From assembly GCF_000004195.4 (NCBI RefSeq), contig NC_030678.2, positions 156,467,547-156,531,546 on the forward strand: DNA of 64,000 nt. The letters run 5' to 3'. The notes under the pieces are model-generated. The model worked only from the letters and a program-made list of their open reading frames with translations, did not search any database and had not been told where the DNA came from. Positions 12,751-24,560 of the stretch are shown here, piece after piece. Source of the DNA: Xenopus tropicalis (Eukaryota; Chordata; Amphibia; Anura; Pipidae). The translations under genes were made by a program, and so were the position numbers. Position 1 is the first letter of the stretch, and each line of letters opens with the position of its first letter.

Positions 12751-13290
12751 TGGGGGGGGATGCTGAGAGGGAGCTGGAGGAAGTTAAGGGGGAGCTGGGG
12801 AATGCTGGGGAGGACGCTGGGAGGGAGCTGGAGGATATTGGGGAGGATGCTGGGGGGAGCTAGAGGATACTAGGGGGGAACGGGAGGATACTAGGTGGGA
12901 GCTGGAGGATGCTGGAGGATACTAGGGGGGAGCTGGAGGAAGTTAAGGGGGAGCTGGAGGAAGTTATGGGGGAGCTATGGGATGCTGAAGGATGCTAGGT
13001 GGGAGCTGGAGGAAGTTAAATGGGAGCTGGGGGGTGCTGGGGAGGATGCTGAGAGGGAGCTGGAGGATGCTAGGGAGGAGCTGGAGGAAGTTAAGGGGGA
13101 GCTGGGGGATGCTGGAGGATACTAGGTGGGAGCTGGAGGATGCTGGGGGGAGCTGGAGGATACTAGGGGGGAGCTGGAGGATACAAGGTGGGAGCTGGAG
13201 GATGCTGGGGGGAGCTGGAGGATACGAGGGGGGAGCTGGAGGATACTAGGAGGGAGCTGGAGGATACTAGGAGGGTGCTGGAGGATGCTG
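12751..13290. repeat. GA-rich minisatellite (gagctggaggatgctgggg)
   Basis: Irregular about 20-21-bp units of gggagctggaggat(g/a)ct. It gives open frames of Gly-Ala-Gly-Trp and Glu-Leu-Glu type that I do not regard as genes. Confidence 0.9.
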
Positions 13291-13300
13291 CAGTGGGGAG

Positions 13301-13950
13301 TGGCCCATAGTATGGGGACACTGAGGGAGGACCAGCAATGTTTTAGGGGGCCCAGGGCTGGCTAGCAGTGTTTTATGGGGTCCCTGCCCTGGCATCAATG
13401 CAAAACGTAACACCTGGCTACCAATGTTTTAGGGGGGGCCTGGCTACCAATGTCTGTGTGTTCTTTGTACTGATGGGACTTCATACAGCTCTGGTGAATT
13501 TCTGACTTTTGAGAAATGGGTATTAAAGATGCTGAGGGTCAATATGTAGCATGGGAAGCTTGTGCTACACTGTCCACTCCACCTGGCACCATGTGTAATA
13601 TACGTCTGCAATAGGATTCACTGACTTTATCTTGGGCAGCCTGAAGTTTATTTCTTTGTTCCAGCTATCCCACATCCCCTACAACAACAATATTCATACT
13701 GAATGCTGCCCTCTGCCTGGCCTCAGCAGTCTCACTCTTATTACATCCCACAGGCCTCCTATTGTGTTATAGTCCCACTCCACTGCAACTCCAAGAAGCC
13801 TGTACACATTTGGCCCAACAATCCAGGGATGATGTCAATGAGGTGCCTGGGAAATATTTGTCTCACCTTGCTCCGCACATTATGTGGGCCCTAAGGTTAT
13901 ACATTCTATAATTATTTTATTCTATTAAAGGGGAACTCTACCCTAATACA
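13301..13950. other. No gene seen
   Basis: Unique-looking sequence with short low-complexity G runs ('ttttaggggg' three times). No splice-supported open frame was found. Confidence 0.4.
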
Positions 13951-13955
13951 ACTTA

Positions 13956-14213
13956 AGCTGGATCGTTCATTCCATCCACTGACGTTCAGTGCTGAATCGT
14001 CAGATATGGAGATAGAAACAAGAGGGATTCTACCTCCACCTGACGATTCAGCCCTAAACGCAGATTTTGTTTGGGTGCCTTCAACGCTGCCCGAGCAAAA
14101 TCTTTCGTCCCGCCCAATCAATGAGATGACCGATATCTGAAGCTTTTGCAATATCCGTCGTCTCGTCAATCCGCCGTACACGCACCGAATATCAGTGCGT
14201 GTATGGCCACCTT
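13956..14213. mobile_element. Foldback element ending gtatggccacct, TAA flanks
   Basis: The right terminus matches the Harbinger-like family, and TAA lies at both ends. The interior is its own palindrome (gctgaatcgtcag / ctgacgattcagc). The left terminus is degenerate. Confidence 0.5.
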
Positions 14214-14319
14214 AAGCTGTGGAGAAGTTGATACAAAGTAACATCAATGTTTTAGTCCCCCCTTCCCAGCCAGGATTTTAAATTATGCAGAAGAACTTTT
14301 TTGCAGTTGGATTTCAGCA

Positions 14320-14325
14320 TTTATT
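14320..14325 (-). terminator. Candidate poly(A) signal of the Ser-rich gene
   Basis: AATAAA on the minus strand about 350 nt beyond the TGA at 14677. Use is inferred. Confidence 0.3.
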
Positions 14326-14676
14326 CAAAAGTTTTGAAGGGACAGATTACAGTTACAGGTGTATTAGGTGTTTCTGTGTTGTTCAGAAGCCAGAGTTCCC
14401 TTTATCTACTGATCGAATCATTTAGAAACCCATCCCCAGTGACGATAGGGTGTACGTCCTGTAGGGATTGTCAGTGCTACAAATGATACCCTTCCCCAGC
14501 CCCTGCATAGCATAAGTTACTCTTTATATCCCCATAGTCCACTGATGAGCTGCATCAACGCATCAGCCAGGTCGGAGGGGTGTGTCTTTTATAGCTGATC
14601 ATGTGGTTAAAAGGAACAACTGTCAGTCTTACACTGAACCTGGCCTTTGGTAGCCGTTGCTTGAACCCGTGTCCAG

Positions 14677-15451
14677 TCATCTTCTCATGATTTTTGGAGA
14701 CAGTTCTGGATGAACCTTCGGAACATCCTGCAGGTCCAGAGAGGTCAGACTCTGTGTAGACGGGCTTCGACTTTTTATGCCAATAGCTGTAGGAATGAGA
14801 GACACTGTATATAAAGCAATTTCATTACAGAACAAATGAACAGGACAAATGATGATATGTGCTGGGTAATTTTCCGGAAGGAACCCCAGTTGGTCACTGC
14901 CTCTATCAGGCAGGACGCATTATTATAATAATAAAATATATATATAATTAGACTAAACCAATACTTACAATAGTTAGAGGCTTGTCTACAATGTAAGAAT
15001 TACCACAAAATGACTTCACATATAGAAAATTTATTAGGACCAATCTGAATAGCAGTTCATTATATGTCTATATATTATACCTTCGGTAGAAGATAAGGTT
15101 CGAAGGGAGGGGGCTTGGGAATGTTTAAGCCCCGACAAGCCATAAAGGCTCTTCTTGGTCAGGTCAATGGGAGGGGAGGCATTTCCAGGACTGGTGATGG
15201 AGGAAACACTCTGACAATCTGACTCCACATCTGTTTTTGTTGTATCATCTTTGGAGCTTGACTCGGGACTTGTAGTCCAAAAGCTAGAACCTTTTTGGCC
15301 ATTAGATGAAGGTGCAGAGGTCACCCATGGGATCCCAACTCCTTTCTTATCCCTTTGAGGCAATGACACTGATTTTGTTGTGCTGTTTTGCTCTGACGAA
15401 TGGGAAGACAGGGATTCGATGCTTCCTATGGGGGTGCTGGATGGGCTGCTG
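14677..15451 (-). CDS. Last two coding exons of an unrecognised Ser-rich protein
   Basis: Exon 15081-15451 (acceptor ttgattcttacag, donor gtataa) carries 123 codons, including [34 protein letters not shown] and [14 protein letters not shown]. It joins in frame to 14677-14786 (acceptor cattcctacag), which reads [20 protein letters not shown] and ends SPKIMRR before TGA. The composition (Ser/Thr/Pro-rich, many SP/TP sites) suggests a phosphorylated disordered C-terminal tail, as in several RhoGAP-type signalling proteins, but I cannot name the family. Upstream exons were not found. An AATAAA lies 350 bp downstream. Confidence 0.6.
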
Positions 15452-15953
15452 CTGTAAGAATCAAGGAGAAGAAAATCATCTTAAGGCATGAAGCAAATGG
15501 ATAAAAACTCACAGTTCATTCAACTGCACTGATATCTCTGGGCTGTTATTATGTATACTACAATGTCTGCACTCGATATTCTTCGAGATTTAAAATGAAG
15601 GGCCTGATATGAATGACAGTGACAATTAATGGTAATGACTAGAGGCACACCTACGTATTGGGCATTTCTCTGTAGGAGACATAAGGGTTGATTCACTAAA
15701 GTGCGATAAAACGAGCGCTATTTATAGCATGGGTTAAAAATTTTATCGTGTCTTATTTTTCGCGTCTTAACGCACGATTCACTAAAAGGATACTTGCGTT
15801 AATATTTTGCTGTTCTATTTTACTTTTATTTATGGTGTGGTAATGCAGAGTCCTATTTCTATCTCCCTACATAGTAGCTATCTATGGGCCGTTTAGTGCA
15901 GAGTATCGTGTCACTGTGCAACCTTTTTGTGGCAAATTTATCAAAATGCGAGC

Positions 15954-16280
15954 TTAAAGGAGAAGGAAAGGCTAAATCACTTGGGGGTGCCAAAATGTTA
16001 GGCCCCCCTGTTAGGAGAGAACCGCACCGGGCCGGGGTAGCTGCGAGCGTTTCCTTCTTCCTTGTAAGTGCGCTTGCGTAGTAGAGTGAAAAACCAAACT
16101 TTAACAAAAAAGTCAACTTTTTCACTCTACTGCGCAAGCGCCGGCCCCGGGATTATGCCGGCAGAAGGAACAAGGAAGCGCTCGCTGCAGGTACCCCCGG
16201 GCTGGTGCGGTTTTCTCCGTCACTTGGGGGTGCCTGACATTTTGCCACCTCAAGTGACTTAGCCTTTCCTTGTCCTTTAA
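15954..16280. mobile_element. piggyBac-like MITE with TTAA at both ends
   Basis: TTAAAGGAGAAGGAAAGG and its near-perfect inverted copy at the right end include the TTAA target. Inner arms (cacttgggggtgcc; ctctactgcgcaagcg) also pair. It lies inside an older element with 'gattcactaaa' words (15690-15790). Confidence 0.65.
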
Positions 16281-16283
16281 AGC

Positions 16284-17250
16284 TTAATGCATAAAAACCC
16301 ACGTTCCTAAGGGATTTATTAAATGGTGAAAGTTCACTAGTTGATAAATACACTTCTTAAATCCCATAGGAATTAATAGAGCGTGGGTGAGTTTTTAATG
16401 TATTAATTGTATCTGCCCCATGTGGTTACATATTTTATCTCTGCATAAGATGTAGGGGAATATCCAACAATATCCAACATTCAAAAGTTATAAGGCAGTT
16501 GACAGGCAGATCCCCAGCCAATGGCTCGTGAGCGACATACTGCTCCCCACCCCCTTTGATGTTGCTCCCAGTCTCTAGTGCCCATTTTTAAATGTCTGGC
16601 TTGGAGGAAAGCAGAGCTGCTGCGGGCTAGCAGTCGACATGGGGCTACCAAATAGCCAATCCCGGCCCGTATTTGACTTCCCCAAATAACTTTTTTCATG
16701 TTTTTGTGGCGCGCCTACACCTTTTACACCTGAATGTGGGCCACGAGTAAAAAAAGTTCAGGATTTAGTTAGTAGTAATGTACAATCCACATCTGGAAAA
16801 ACAATGAAAACTTTGGATAACTTCTCGTTCTATGTTATTCCCTTAGTTGCTTCTCTTACATGAACTAAATGCATTTCACTCACAGTCAAAGGAAAGAATT
16901 GTGATTTTAAGGCACATGTGCGGGTTTAAACGATGTCATAAACTCTGCATCTGCATGTTGGCGTTCTGAGTTTGTGAAGGGAGGGAAGGCAGCATTTACT
17001 AGATATGTAGGGGTCATGTTAACCTGCATGTCAGGGGGACTTAGCTACATGTGGGTCAAGGTCCTGCAAATACCCCTCCTACCTTTGATGTCACCCAACG
17101 GGGACGGATTAGGCTGCGATATCATTAGTGCTAGATTACTGCTGTTATGCAGTGACTTATTGACATAATAAAAGACTATAGTTAAGGATGCTAACATTAT
17201 TTACATTTTAAATGTAAGCAGCCACAGAGTTTTGACACAGAGCATCGAGC
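16284..17250. other. No gene seen
   Basis: Contains degenerate repeat words (taaatcccataggaattaat) but no splice-supported frame. Confidence 0.35.
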
Positions 17251-18500
17251 ATACACAGTTGGAAGCAAAAGTCCGGGTACTCCTTGTCAAATTACATATT
17301 TAGTTGGTTTTCTAAGTAAAAAGTAGAAGAAAACTACAGGTATGGGATCCATTACCCGGAAACCCATTATCCAGAATGCTCCAAATTACGGAAAGGTCAT
17401 CCCTCACAGTGGGCTAATCCGACTGGGTGCCCTAGGCAACCTGGCTGGCTTGGTCGCCCCTGCACCCACCCCCATGTAGTAATTGTATGATTTCTGCAGG
17501 TTTGTACAGCCTTCCACTTGTCCGGTGACAAAGGAAAAGGAAAGTCATTTTGGCATTTTACTGCCAATTGATTTGCCACATTGGTGCCACACAGAACGCT
17601 ATATTTATTCTGCAGAATGCTTTACCAGACTTGAGTAAACAGCCCTAGAAGCTTTCTCTGTTTAAGATTGCAGCTGCCATTTAAGCTTGGTCTTCATAGC
17701 TTCCTGCTTACAGCTCTAGCCATTATAGCTCAGATTACACATTCCTAAGGGTGGGGGGAGCAGGACAAGGGAGAGAGGAGAGAGCTGCACAGACTCCGGC
17801 CCCCAGAATGAAATAGTCAGATACCCTAAGAACATGTTTATATAGAAGAATTGGTGCAGCATTACTGTAAGTGCTTATGGCTGTATTTACATAGACCTTC
17901 TTGATAAAGCTTATTTAGTTTTTACCTTCCCTTCTACTTTAATAGCCATTAGGGGTTCTCGCCTGCTGACAAGTGCAGAGATAAAGTCTCCGACACCCCA
18001 AACTTTGCATTGTCACAACAACAGAGGATTTGAAAATGAAGTTAATTGATACCTCCAAAACAAGTCAATACAGTCTGTAATATCGTCAAGAAATGGTAAT
18101 TAAGGGCAAATATGGAAGCCAAGGCAAGGTCTTGTACCATTGCTTGCACAAACATCTTTATGGAAGAGTCAGGAGGAAGCCTCATCCCAGATGTCAACAT
18201 CTAAAATAAGCCAGAGGCCTTATGGAAAGAAGTGCTGTTGACTGATGAACTAAAAATGTACTCTTTGGCAACAATCACCAAAGGTTTGAATATGGGATGG
18301 ATCCATTATGCTTTGAGGTTGTGTGGCAGCCACCGGCACAAGAAAGACTGTGTAGGGGGGTAGAATGGATTCCTCTAAATATGAGCAAACTCTGGATGCT
18401 AATGTGTCCGTCAAAAGCTGAAGCTGAAAAGGGATCTGGCTCCTACAACAAGACAATGACCCTAAACATACCTTAAAAGCAACCATTATCTACTTGAAGA
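17251..18500 (+). pseudogene. Tc1/mariner-like transposon remnant, dead transposase
   Basis: 17251-17335 resembles a Tc1 terminus (acagttggaagcaaaagtc). A MITE fragment follows. From about 17950 to 18500 the DNA matches the conserved Tc1 transposase text (ccagaggccttatggaaag, gatggatccattatgctttg, acaagacaatgaccctaaac) with frameshifts and gaps. No intact frame. Confidence 0.7.
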
Positions 18501-18522
18501 AAAGCAAATTGAATCCTGCCCC

Positions 18523-18625
18523 GTTCTGTCAGTTTCCGCCTGCTCCGTCATGTCAGTATCTGCCCGCTCCGCCCTGTCAGTCTCCGCCCGCTCCATCTTG
18601 TCAGTCTCCGCCCACTACGCCCTGT
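18523..18625. repeat. Short about 24-bp tandem repeat
   Basis: Units of ctgtcagtctccgcccgctc are repeated about four times. Confidence 0.6.
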
Positions 18626-19033
18626 CTTGTAACTGTCCCTGCCATAAGGACTGACCTTCCTATCTCCCTCTCAGAACCCTTTTCCCCTCGTTACACAGCT
18701 CTTGATAGTAAATTAAAAAAATCCCCCCAGCTGCCGCCAGAGAGTTCCTGTGGAAATCCTGGGACAGAGCTAAGGGGTTATGCGCCTGCGACATGCGAAG
18801 GTGATGTCATGTACAGTCAGAAGCCACGCCCAGGGTGGCACCAGACCTAAATACAGCCTTGGGTAGATCTTAAATATGCAAGTTGGACCAAGACGATTTC
18901 AGGATAAAAAGTGATCCCCAAGAAAGAGAGCAACTCCCTACAACTTAAATTGAAAGGCTTTATTTTGGATACTGAGCCTGAAGAAGGGACTGCAGAGGTC
19001 AGGAACTTTGCTTTGTCATCTGTCCATATAGTT

Positions 19034-22000
19034 TTTTTTTTTTTTTAAAGGTTTATTTTTCTGAGTATGTAACAATACATAACAAAATACAACATAATAC
19101 TTAATAAAGCAGGTTACATAATGAAGCAAGAGTTTGGTACATTTATTTCACATTTCCAACATATTTACTCATTATTGTGAGATTGAGTCTGGCCTTGGTC
19201 TTTGGCATTAAGTTGAGGATGGCCCATGTCAGTTGTTTGGGGGTCCGTTGGACTCGCACCACATGCCCCAAATTTTTTCAAATTTCCCGTGTGCCCCTCT
19301 AGTTTCATAGGTGAGTTTTATAAGAGGTAAGGCAGTGTTGATGAGCTGGTACCAGAGTTCGAGTGTCGGAACGCTGTTGCCCATCCACCTCATTATGATC
19401 GCTTTTTTGGCGTAGAATGTAAGGGACCTAAACGTTGTCCTAGCTGCATTAGTGGGGAGTATGTCTTCCACCGTGCCTAGAAGGCAAGTTATTGGATTAA
19501 GCACATTAGGTAGCGCTAGTTCTGTTTCAATGGTGTTCATCACTGTGGACCAGAACTGCGCAATGGGGGGGCAGCTCCATATTAGATGGAGGAAGTCTGC
19601 TTGGGGGGCTTTGCACCTTGGGCAGCAGTCATTAGGTATTTTACCAAACTTGTGAAGTTTGTTAGGAGTAATGTACAATTGGTGTTATACCTTGTATTGG
19701 ATCAGCCTGTCCCGTAGTGAAATTAAGAACTCATAGCAGCTATCTGTGGCTTCCTCCCATTGTTCTGTTGTTAGGTTAGGGATTGAGGAGGTCCACAGTG
19801 TACGGGCTCGTTCGAATGGTTTAACATTGGGTTCCAAAAGGTGTGCGTACAGTCTGGATAGGAGTTTGGGGGCTGTAGGTTGGTGTAGCGTTATTTCTAG
19901 GTTCAGTGTAACCAGTGACGGGGTGAGAGTTTGAAACTGGGCCTGGAAGGCATGTCTAAGTTGCAAGTATCTAAATAGATGCAGCTGTACCTGAGGTTCT
20001 TTGCTTTGCAGTTCTTGATGTGTAGGGAAGTATGCACCTTGTATTAGGTCTCCCAATTTTTTTATCCCGAGTCTTGGCCAGACTATAAAGTCAGGTAGGT
20101 TCTTGAGGTGGGGGAGCAGTGAGTTTCCCCATAGAGGCATGTAGGGGGATAGGTGGGGTGGTGAGTGGCCCAGAAGTTTAAGTGCCGTTACCCAGGCTTT
20201 GTGAGGGGTCTTAAGGGAGTCTGGGAGGGGTCCCCCATCGGTAATATGCCTGTAGGGAGAGTTACACAAGCCTTCTATGGAGTCAAGAAGGGAGGCGTGT
20301 AGAGCCGTGTTGGGGTTGTATGGGTTGGGGCAGAATTGCCACTGCAGGTATGATATTTGGGAGGCCAGATAGTATAGAAAGAAATGAGGGAGAGCTAGGC
20401 CTCCTTGTTGAAGCGGGGCCGCTAGTCTTTGCCACGAGATACGCGGCGTTTTGTTTGCCCATATATATGGTATTATTATGGTATTGAGTTTGCGGAACAG
20501 TGCGCGTGGAAGGGGATATGGCGTGGCATGAAAAACGTACAGAAGTTTAGGAAGGAAGACCATTTTGAGGAGATTGATGCGCCCCCAAAGTGTGAGTGGT
20601 AATTTCACCCAGGTTTTGAGCGTTGAGGCCAGTCGATCCATCAATGGGTCAAGGTTCAGTTTAGTGAACTGTGTGGGGTCTGAGTGAATCCATATCCCCA
20701 GATATTTAAAGGATTGGACCCATTGTAATTGCATCCCAGGTGGAAGAGGGACCGGCGGTATGTGGTCTAGGGCATATACTTGGGATTTGTCCCAGTTGAT
20801 TCTGAGACTGGAGAAGTTGCCAAAGTTTTGAACCTCTTTGAGGAGCGCAGGAAGGGATTGGGCCGGGTTGGCTAAGTACACTAGAATATCGTCTGCAAAT
20901 AGCGATACTTTTTCGGATATATTAGCATATGTAAGACCTTGTATGGTGGGGGAATTTCGTATGAGTATGGCCAGGGGTTCGATGGCAAGAGCAAATAGGG
21001 TGGGAGAGAGAGGACAGCCTTGGCGTGTTCCTCGAGAGAGGTCAAAGGGTTCTGAGATGATGCCATTGACCCTAATTTTTGCTGTGGGGTTTCGGTATAG
21101 CAGTTGGACCCATTTGATAAAATGTTGCCCAAGGCCAAATCTTTTCAAAACCTCCCACAGGTAGGGCCATTCAACGGAGTCAAACGCTTTCTCCGAGTCT
21201 AAGGAGGCAATGACCCTCGATCCTATTTCTCTGTGAGGTATTTGTAGATTTGTAAATAGTCGGCGGAGGTTTATATCCGTGGCTCTACCCGGCATACACC
21301 CAGATTGATCTGGGTGGACCAGATCTTCTATCACTTTGGCCAGCCTGTTTGCTAAAACTTTGGCCAGGATTTTGGCATCAGTATTGAGTAAAGATATTGG
21401 CCGATAGGAGCCGCACACTGCAGGGTCTCTGTCAGGTTTAGGGATGACCACAATTAGGGCCTCAGTGAAGGATGGAGGTAGGGCTCCAGTGTCCCACGAG
21501 TCTTGGAGTGTAGCTAGGAGGTGTGTGGGGATTTCATCTATCAACTCTTTGTACCAATCCGGTGGTAACCCGTCGAGGCCGGGTGTTTTGTTAGGGGGTA
21601 AGGCCTGTATGGCTTGTTGTACCTCTCCTGGTGTTATGGGGAGGTTGAGCCAGGCTCTTTCTGCTGGGGGGAGGGAGGGGATGGGAATTTTATCTAGGAA
21701 TTGTGAGAGTTGGGTTTTAGTGTAGGAGACCTTGGATGTGTATAAATTTCGGTAGAATTTGGCAAAGGTGGCTGCAATCTCCCGGGAGTCGCTTACCGTT
21801 CTCCCTTCTAGAGTTTTAATCCTTGGGATGGCCGTAGTGGTGTGTTGGGTTTTAGCAAAGTAGGCTAATACTTTGCTGTTTTTATCTCCCTGGTCATATA
21901 TTCGCTGGGAACTGTATAGGAGAACTTTCCTAGTTACTGTGGTGGATTCTCTCTCCAGAGCTGCTTTAGCTTCCAGGAGGAAGGAGTAGGTGAGTGGGGA

Positions 22001-22055
22001 GGGATTAGCAAAGTGCTGTTCTTGGGAGTCAGCTAGCCGTTTCTCTGCGGTTTTG
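19034..22055 (-). mobile_element. 5'-truncated L1/Tx1-type LINE with perfect 16-bp target duplication
   Basis: The insert lies on the minus strand between two copies of atctgtccatatagtt (19018-19033 and 22056-22071). Its 3' end is an A tract (T run 19034-19046). The coding part runs from near 22.0 kb to 19229 and holds reverse transcriptase motifs. A few lesions and 5' truncation make it non-autonomous. Confidence 0.9.
19229..21544 (-). pseudogene. L1-type ORF2 fragment: reverse transcriptase and C-terminal domain
   Basis: The frame 21544-19685 contains YRPISLLNTDAKILAKVLANR, SGCMPGRATDINLRRLF, GTRQGCPLSPTLFALAIEPL and the catalytic FADDILVYL. The same frame continues after one TAA stop (19685-19687) into a C-terminal domain with a Cys/His knuckle (CPRCKAPQADFLHLIWSCP), ending at 19229. 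The N-terminal endonuclease is missing through truncation. The frame stays readable upstream of 21544 (LPPNKTPGLDGLPPDWYKE), so the first Met-like codon is not a true start. Confidence 0.85.
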
Positions 22056-22079
22056 ATCTGTCCATATAGTTAGACAATA

Positions 22080-22800
22080 AAACTTATAACATTTGTGCCA
22101 CGCTTGCTTTTGTTTAAGTTTAAGTTTTTTTATTTATTAAAATGAAGTTAAAAAGGTGCCTTGATCTTTTCAACTCACATGATATTAGCTTAAGGTATCA
22201 TGCACTTCACATTAACACACCCCAACAAGGTGTAAAACAATATTAAACACTCCATACACCAGACAGACACTTGTTAAGGCCTAGTTTGAGCTTCTCACAA
22301 GTTAAAAGGGCCTTTAATTGTATAATCCGCACCCTCAGAAGAGACAAGTAAGATTCACCAATTCTCTCAGTGCTTGCTATCACAAGAAGAAATAATCACT
22401 TACCTCTTGGGTACCAACATTTAAAGACAAGCTCCCACACTTGCATTTCCTGATGAAAGTTGTTCTTCCTGAAGCAAGGTGCTTATTGGGCTAGTAGTAC
22501 ATCAAACCACTTGCCCAGAGTGACTTCTTAGCAGCTGCTTGTTTTTGGTAGGACAGAGAAGCTTAGGCAGGCTAGGTTTAAGTGATATAGAGTCTCTGCT
22601 GGTCACCCTTATGTGATATAAAAATTGGGGGCAACTGGTCACTTTTAGCAACTTCCCTTTTCAATGACTTTGCAGAGCCTGTGATCTAAGTAGAATAACT
22701 AGCTTGCAGACTTTATGTTCTGTCCTCCACAGACTTTAACAATGGAGCTTGGAGGAGTTATTCAGCTGGCAGGCAATGGCAGGGGCCTCTACTTTTTTGG
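22080..22800. other. No gene seen
   Basis: AT-rich sequence without a convincing exon or repeat boundary. Confidence 0.3.
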
Positions 22801-22804
22801 CCAA

Positions 22805-22975
22805 AGGCCAAATGTGGAGATATGTAGATTATATAGTGAATAAAGTATTGTAAAATATAAGGATATTATAAGTCACCAAGGAGGCCGAGGTGACTTCTAA
22901 TATCCTCATATTTTACAACACAGGGTACTTTATTTATTATAATATACAGTTTTTAGTAAGTCACGTGGCAGAAAC
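22805..22975. mobile_element. Foldback element around 'aaggatattataagtcacc'
   Basis: tgtaaaatataaggatatta...gtcacc pairs with ggtgacttctaatatcctcatattttaca. Related fragments are at 25440-25690 and 34970-35060. Confidence 0.5.
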
Positions 22976-22978
22976 TAC

Positions 22979-23213
22979 TAAGGATGCACGGAACCCACTA
23001 TTTTCATATTCGCCCGAATCCTGAATCCTTTGTGACACATTTGGCTGAATACCGAACCAAATCCTAATGTGCATACGCAAAATAGACTCCAGAAGGGTGT
23101 TTGCGTGGCAAAAAGTCAAGTGATTTTAAGGATTCGGATTTGATTCGGACGAATCTGAATCTTGCCAAAAAAGGCAGAATTTTGCCCGAATCCTGGAATC
23201 GGCGCATCCCTAG
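22979..23213. mobile_element. hAT-style MITE (ctaaggatgc...gcatccctag)
   Basis: Imperfect terminal inverted repeats, with an interior rich in attcgg/ccgaat words typical of frog hAT-like MITEs. The family is inferred. Confidence 0.5.
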
Positions 23214-23214
23214 A

Positions 23215-24300
23215 AAGTACATCACTAAGCTCCGATTATAACTGATGACATCCCTAAGCACCATAGGGAAATGACTAAACTGTATAACTATATGTGGTGG
23301 AATAAGGGGTGGATTCTGCCTGCCCCACCTTTATTCTGCCCGCTCCTAATTTGCTGTCTGATTTGTTCTGAAGGTAAATTGCCAAAATTGGGTCCTAACT
23401 GCAAAGACGGGCCTTCCAGAATTTTGCTACTGGGTGGAATTGTACACAATGTGACCTAGTCAACCTTTGTATTGGCAGCTTTTTTAATCTTAAATCAAAG
23501 GAGATAAAGTGACTACAGTAATACCACATGCTAAAGCTGGAAAAACAGCCAGGCAAATTATAGAGGCCTTTCTGCAGTGTCCCAAAAGCCTTGCAGTAAC
23601 TCTCCCCAAACCTACTATCTGCCTTGGGTAGTGCCGGCTCTCTGCTTAGCTGTTGCCTACCTGCTTTTCTGATATATGTAGCACCTACCTTCCCCTTCTC
23701 AGTCCCACCAGTGGATAAAAGCGCTAATGAAGCAGTCAGAATGATGTATATGGGCAGTTATAATCTATGTGAGGGGCCTTTTTGAAACAATGTAGAAACT
23801 GGCCTGCCTTATGCCCGGTACGTTATATGAATCAGGACTGGCTGGAAGCGGGTTATCTGTTAAAAACTATAGGCGTTGCAGTCCATATAATGGAGGCAAT
23901 GTGAAAGCAAGAGGCCCTCTAACATGGTGTGGGGAGCATATGATTCCCACATTTATGTCACAGTAAATATACACGCAGAATAACTAAATACAGAATAGGT
24001 GCAACCATATCTGTTTCTGTGAAATAGTTCATAAATCAGGCCCTTCTCTATCCCCTTATTCCCCTGAATGACAGCAGCCCTAACCAGAGATGTGACCCCA
24101 TAGAACTGTATTCCCAGTGGGTCAGTGTTTCAAACATGGCGGCCATACCTCATCTTACATTAAACTGGTATGGCCATACCGCCTCACTTTTACAAAAGGA
24201 TTTCTTAATCCACCATATCTTTTCTATTTACCCCAGCCCTAAAGAGCTGATGGCAGCACACACACCTATCAGGAGCCACTTTATTCTTCCCTCCGTGTGC
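23215..24300. other. No gene seen
   Basis: Short open frames only; no splice-site-bounded exon recognised. Confidence 0.3.
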
Positions 24301-24399
24301 CCTTCTTACCCAGTATGTCACTACAAGTCCCCCCCCCTCAAACAACTCCAGCCCCTCCCATCTGCCCTCCTCCAATCCCGACTCTTCCTCTTTTTCCCG

Positions 24400-24560
24400 A
24401 AGCTCCGCCCCCTCCCTTCAGCGGCGCCATTGGCTCTGCTCCCCGCTTTCTCCCACACTGCGCGGCGCGTCATTGAACGGAGCCCAAGATGGCGGCGCTC
24501 GGTGCGAGCGAAGTGATTGGCCGGCTGGAGAGCGCTGCCAAAGTTGTAATGGTGAGCTGG
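24400..24560 (+). promoter_or_regulatory. CpG-rich promoter of a plus-strand gene
   Basis: CpG density rises sharply (gcgcggcgcgtcattg). A CCAAT-like box (gccattggct) and an aagATGGCGGC motif (YY1-type initiator and Kozak) mark a housekeeping-style start. An actccca/gaagcc word at 24788-24808 resembles a ZNF143-type site. Confidence 0.55.
24489..24551 (+). CDS. First coding exon of an unrecognised plus-strand gene
   Basis: An ATG in good context (cccaagATGG) opens 21 codons, MAALGASEVIGRLESAAK and three more, ending at GTAATG|gtgagc, a consensus donor in phase 0. The CpG-rich setting supports a real first exon. I found no convincing second exon before the next repeats; a 21-nt candidate after ttgtttgggcag at about 27.1 kb is too short to trust. 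Family not recognised. Confidence 0.5.

Noticed and set aside
12682..13365. Gly/Trp- and Glu-rich frames
   Set aside because: GA-rich minisatellite translation; no conserved start or homology signature.
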